From positions 34,814,885 through 34,878,884 of the forward strand of contig CM067109.1 in NCBI GenBank assembly GCA_034008185.1: a DNA stretch of 64,000 nt, given 5' to 3'. The position numbers and the translations under genes were made by a program. This DNA is from Gorsachius magnificus (Eukaryota; Chordata; Aves; Pelecaniformes; Ardeidae). A model generated the notes under the pieces. The model was not told the origin of the DNA. It did no database searches and worked only from the letters and a program-made list of their open reading frames with translations. Within the stretch, counting starts at the first letter, position 1. Each line of letters begins with the position of its first letter. Positions 62,501-64,000 of the stretch are shown here, one piece after another.

Positions 62501-64000
62501 AGAGTGGTTTCATGTGACGCAAGAGTTTGCATTTGGAAATTTCATCTGATATTGAAAACACATCTTGTCTTAGGGTGAGATCACTGGGATTTTTTGTCTT
62601 GCGTGTACAAAAGTTGTTCTTATTTAAGTCTGTGGGGCTTGAGAAAACTTTCCAAATGTGCTGTGCTGTAGCAGCAGTGCAACTTCTCCAGGGTTAATAT
62701 CAGCATGTGTAAAGATGCCCAAAGGTCCTGTAAATGTGGCTTCTCAGTAGGAGTCAGCTCAGGTCTAACTGTAAAATTGATTAGAAAAATCTGGCTCATT
62801 GAGAATTCTTCAGCATATTAAAAAAAAAATTTCATAGTTTTTGATTTTTTTCATGTAGATCTTGATGTAGTTTCCTAAATAAAAGACAAGTGTCCTTACT
62901 TTGAAAGGAAGATTAAATGGTATTTTAAAACAGTATATCTTTCAGGGTAAAAACTTAATCAGATCAGTAGCTGTAGGTCCAGCAAATAAAACTCTGTCTC
63001 TCCTCATGAAATAGAAGTTTATATTTTATGCTGACTAAAGAATAATAAGAATGAAGAAAAATTCCTACAGTTTATGATCAAGTCTTGGCAGAGGTAGAAT
63101 ACATGTGGTCTACACTGTGAAGTATTGATTAAAACTGTGAAATAAAACTGTTATTTGGATGAAAAGTGGCCTAGAAGCACTATAACAACTATTTTAAGAA
63201 AATCTCCTGAAAATAGCCTCTACTATTATTTTCACATAACCTCAGTGCTGCAAAATCAAATATACCTCATCTGAAGAATATATTTTTGATCTTACTTTAC
63301 AAACTGTGATACTATATCTATGCTGGCTTATGTGAACATGGCTTTCTGTGTGTAAAACTAAATGATGCAAACTGTTTCTTCAGTAATTGCTTAATAGATA
63401 CCTAAAAAATATATATTAATATGAGATGTGTTGTCAAGAATTACTTTTATCTGATCAAATAAAGAAAATTACTTGTGTGTCCTTAGAGTAACCAAGAGAG
63501 GTCATGATTACTTTTAAATTTGTTTGGGTAATGGAAATGTAAGTAAAAATATGAGTTGGAGGGGGGGGAGAGAAAATATTAGTCATTTGGCCACTGAACA
63601 TACAAAGAGCAACAAAGGAAATTATGCAGCTTAAACATCGAGGAGAGGGGTAATATTAATGCTGTGCCTGTGAGGACATTCCCTTCCAGATGTTGTTCAT
63701 AACATCTTTAAAACACAGGGTTTCATGAAGGAAACAAGAGACAATCAGAACAAATAGTCAAAAGAAGTGATCTTTGGGCTAAGCCTATATAATTTAAAAT
63801 CAAACTGTTACCCTATTCATGCTATCAGAGCAAAACTATTGAACGTCTATTTTGTTTCAAAGAATTCTGGGGAAGTACCCAAGGAGATAAAAAACCTGAC
63901 ATCTCAGCTGTGAAGTTAGATATTCATAAATATCAAAAAGATGTGTCTTCCTTCAGCATCCACATCATAATGGAAGTCTTTGCTGTCCTGTCAGCCTAGA
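59527..64000. other. Intergenic, no gene recognised
   Basis: AT-rich DNA to the window end. It contains an (AT)n tract near 61819-61834, alternating TA/TG stretches near 60801-60830 and 61761-61773, and a G8 run near 63562. ORFs up to 116 codons (60302-60652) lack a recognisable domain. Confidence 0.7.
61819..61834. repeat. (AT)n microsatellite
   Basis: About eight AT dinucleotides within an AT-rich stretch (61738-61850). Confidence 0.8.

Noticed and set aside
1..64000. CRISPR arrays, operons, tRNA or rRNA genes, and other prokaryotic-type systems
   Set aside because: No regularly spaced repeats, no tRNA cloverleaf or rRNA sequence that I could recognise, and spliced vertebrate exons with avian repeats show this is eukaryotic nuclear DNA.

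Overview
This 64 kb window is vertebrate nuclear DNA, almost certainly from a bird. The evidence is (1) two exons of a spliced vertebrate gene, (2) many 5'-truncated CR1 LINE copies ending in the CR1-type 3' octamer (ATTCTGTG/ATTCTATG), and (3) copies of an abundant avian LTR that starts TGTCCTGGTTTCAGC and ends GGTTAAACCACGACA. I recall that LTR mainly from non-galliform birds, so a neoavian species is likely; this is inference. Nothing prokaryotic is present. Nearly all open reading frames in the window are short chance ORFs in AT-rich non-coding DNA.

The only gene I can support is ST8SIA4 (polysialyltransferase PST, ST8Sia IV) on the + strand. Its last two coding exons are present: 824-1117 (residues 168-266 by human numbering) and 31820-32102 (residues 266-359 plus stop). 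They are separated by an intron of about 30.7 kb. Both exons have AG/GT splice borders that join in phase through a split Gly codon, and the joined C-terminal half is full length with its key residues intact. The first 823 bases are the 3' end of the preceding intron. Upstream exons (membrane anchor, polybasic region, most of sialylmotif L) lie outside the window.

Layout: 1-823 intron; 824-1117 exon 4; 1118-31819 intron, carrying two same-orientation LTR copies (8111-8474 and 8540-9072) and two CR1 copies (17158-17800 and 26938-27561); 31820-32102 terminal coding exon; 32103 to about 37291 a candidate long 3'UTR with several AATAAA signals and an antisense CR1 (35719-36300). Next come a different LTR with a duplicated U3 (37380-38044), a GC-rich stretch that may be an ERV leader broken by a CR1 (38155-38468), and then about 25 kb of intergenic DNA to 64000. 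That last stretch holds further CR1 pieces (42992-43432, 43876-44068, 45079-45331, 59081-59526), simple repeats and a long polypyrimidine tract, but no recognisable gene.

The enzyme adds long alpha-2,8-linked polysialic acid to N-glycans of NCAM and related proteins in the Golgi. I did not find a previously undescribed biological system. The most useful observations are coding changes in and around the polysialyltransferase domain, the repeat-rich 3' flank of the gene, a possible partial provirus, and several short foldback sequences.
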